This document shows positions 5,332 to 6,532 of a stretch of DNA of 6,532 nucleotides, piece after piece. Location: the NCBI GenBank assembly GCA_030917625.1, contig JAUPUJ010000033.1, positions 1 to 6,532 on the forward strand, written 5' to 3'. The first letter of the stretch is position 1, and each line of letters begins with the position of its first letter. The stretch is from Patescibacteria group bacterium. Its GTDB lineage: Bacteria > Patescibacteriota > Minisyncoccia > Phycocordibacterales > XYD1-FULL-46-19. Both the position numbers and the translations under genes were made by a program. The notes under the pieces are model-generated. The model was not told the DNA's origin. It saw only the letters and a list, made by a program, of their open reading frames with translations, and did not search any database.

Positions 5332-6075
5332 ATGGAAAATATAGGCAATTTAGGGCATATGCACCCTTTATCCCAGGTTATAACTCAGACTACTAAAATT
5401 TTTAAAGATTTAGGTTTTGTTGTTGCGGATGGTCCAGAACTTGAGGATTCTTTTCATAATTTTGATGCTTTAAATATTCCTGACGATCACCCAGCTCGAG
5501 ACATGCAGGATACTTTCTGGGTTAAACCCTTATCCTCTAAAAAATTAATGCGGACTCATACGAGTTCGGTCCAAGTCCGTTATCTGGAGGCCAATAAAGA
5601 TAATTTGCCGATTAAGATAGTTGTACCAGGTAAAGTTTTCAGAAATGAGGCTACCGACAGTACTCATGAAGCGCAGTTTTTTCAAATTGAAGGTTTGTAT
5701 ATTGATAAAGAAGTGAGTGTGGCTCATTTAAAAGGCACTTTAGAATACTTTTTAAAAAATTTATATGGGTCTGATACTCAGATTAGATTGCGACCAAGTT
5801 TCTTTGCCTTCGTTGAGCCTGGTTTTGAGGTAGATATTTCTTGTTTCAAATGTAAAGGAGCTGGTTGTGGTTTGTGTAAACAAACGGGCTGGATTGAGGT
5901 ACTGGGAGCAGGTTTAGTTCATGCTAATGTTTTGAAGGCGGTCGGAATAGATCCACAAAAATGGCAAGGTTTTGCTTTTGGTTGTGGTATTGATCGCTTA
6001 GCTATGATGAAATTCGGTATTGATGATATTAGAAATTTCTACTCAGGTGATTTACGTTTTATTAATCAATTTTAG
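5332..6075 (+). CDS. pheS: Phenylalanyl-tRNA synthetase alpha subunit lacking N-terminal coiled coil
   Basis: Catalytic subunit of the (alpha-beta)2 enzyme that charges tRNA-Phe. The class II catalytic core is complete: HMHPLSQV at the start, the GPELEDSFHNFDALNIP and HPARDMQDTFW segments, RTHTSSVQVR, motif 2 (FRNEATDSTHEAQFFQIEG), and motif 3 (FAFGCGIDRLAMMKFGIDD). A CxxCxxxxCxxC insert (Cys171, 174, 179, 182) is of the Bacillus-type, probably zinc-binding. The protein has 247 residues against about 330-350 usually, because the roughly 85-residue N-terminal coiled coil that contacts tRNA-Phe is absent: the core begins at residue 9. No hidden upstream exon-like frame exists, since the tRNA gene lies there. 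A TTG at 5302 could add 10 residues, but ATG 5332 fits the -10 element. It stops with TAG, 3 bases before pheT. Confidence 0.95.
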   Translation: MENIGNLGHMHPLSQVITQTTKIFKDLGFVVADGPELEDSFHNFDALNIPDDHPARDMQDTFWVKPLSSKKLMRTHTSSVQVRYLEANKDNLPIKIVVPGKVFRNEATDSTHEAQFFQIEGLYIDKEVSVAHLKGTLEYFLKNLYGSDTQIRLRPSFFAFVEPGFEVDISCFKCKGAGCGLCKQTGWIEVLGAGLVHANVLKAVGIDPQKWQGFAFGCGIDRLAMMKFGIDDIRNFYSGDLRFINQF

Positions 6076-6078
6076 TTT

Positions 6079-6532
6079 ATGTTAATTTCTTATAATTGGC
6101 TTCAAAGTTTTTTTTCTGAAAAAATACCGGTACCTGAGAGTATAAAAACAGCTTTAGAGAATCATATTTTTGAAGTTGAAAAAACTAATAATTTAGCTAG
6201 TGGTGACACTATTTTAGAAATAGATGTTTTACCAAATCGAGCGGGAGACTGTTTGTCTCATTTGGGTGTGGCTCGAGAAATTTCAGCGATTTTAAATTTA
6301 GATTTTAAGACTAAAAATAGTAATGAAGTGCTGGTTGATGGGGGAGTAACTTCTGCGCAAGTGAAAGTTGAAAATAATTTATGTCGACGTTATATGGGCC
6401 GGAGAGTAGAGAATGTGAAAGTCACTCCATCTCCAAGTTGGCTAGTAGAAAAAATAAATTCTATGGGTAGTAAGTCGATCAATAACTTGGTCGATCTAAC
6501 TAATTTCATTTTATTTGATATTGGTCAGCCGA
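6079..6532 (+). CDS. pheT: Phenylalanyl-tRNA synthetase beta subunit, 5' part, lacking the B2 (EMAP/OB) domain
   Basis: The frame is open from ATG 6079 to the window edge (151 codons), so only the N-terminus is seen. It begins MLISYNWLQSFF, the usual PheT start. After only about 40 residues it goes straight to the second half of domain B1 (TILEIDVLPNRAGDCLSHLG, then VAREISAIL). In most bacteria a tRNA-binding EMAP-like OB domain (B2, roughly residues 39-151 in Thermus) is inserted at this point; here it is missing. The B3/B4 region follows (RRYMGRRVENV, PSPSWLVEKI, SINNLVDLTNFILFDIGQP), with the editing domain just beginning. The ATG lies 3 bases after the pheS stop, which suggests translational coupling. 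The beta subunit supplies editing and, in its C-terminal FDX-ACB domain (outside the window), anticodon contacts. Identity is secure; the full length is unknown. Confidence 0.94.
   Translation, partial: MLISYNWLQSFFSEKIPVPESIKTALENHIFEVEKTNNLASGDTILEIDVLPNRAGDCLSHLGVAREISAILNLDFKTKNSNEVLVDGGVTSAQVKVENNLCRRYMGRRVENVKVTPSPSWLVEKINSMGSKSINNLVDLTNFILFDIGQP

Overview
This window looks like housekeeping chromosome from a candidate-phyla-radiation (Patescibacteria) bacterium, most likely of Parcubacteria type. The reasons are AT-rich DNA, very short intergenic gaps, shortened versions of universal translation proteins (RF1, EF-Ts, PheS and PheT), and the order rpmE-prfA-rpsB-tsf. The lineage call is inference; there is no rRNA gene here to confirm it. 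No mobile element, CRISPR array, phage gene or defence gene was seen. All genes lie on the + strand.

Layout: rplY (bL25/CTC, 33-671) ends at a strong intrinsic terminator (695-724). Next comes a secreted coiled-coil protein with a lytic-transglycosylase-like C-terminus (775-2124). The translation block follows: rpmE (bL31, 2171-2425), a structured intergenic stretch with a U-tract (2434-2497), prfA (RF1, 2521-3513), rpsB (uS2, 3585-4334) and tsf (short EF-Ts, 4380-4838). A small unrecognised membrane protein (4848-5177), tRNA-Thr(UGU) (5192-5267), pheS (5332-6075) and the 5' part of pheT (6079 to the window end) complete it.

Apart from the wall enzyme and the small membrane protein, everything serves protein synthesis: 5S rRNA binding and subunit structure (bL25, bL31, uS2), elongation (EF-Ts), termination (RF1), and aminoacylation (tRNA-Thr, PheRS).

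Two observations stand out. First, no start codon has a well-placed Shine-Dalgarno sequence, and four genes (rplY, the wall enzyme, prfA, pheS) carry the same -10-like hexamer TATACT ending 6-10 bases before the ATG. This predicts 0-4 nt leaders, that is, leaderless or nearly leaderless mRNAs. Second, both PheRS subunits lack their usual N-terminal tRNA-contacting appendages: the coiled coil of PheS and the EMAP/OB-fold B2 insertion of PheT. The protein with a PcsB/EnvC-like coiled coil joined to a lytic transglycosylase is the third point worth following up. No stretch of more than about 75 bases is free of genes or annotated signals.
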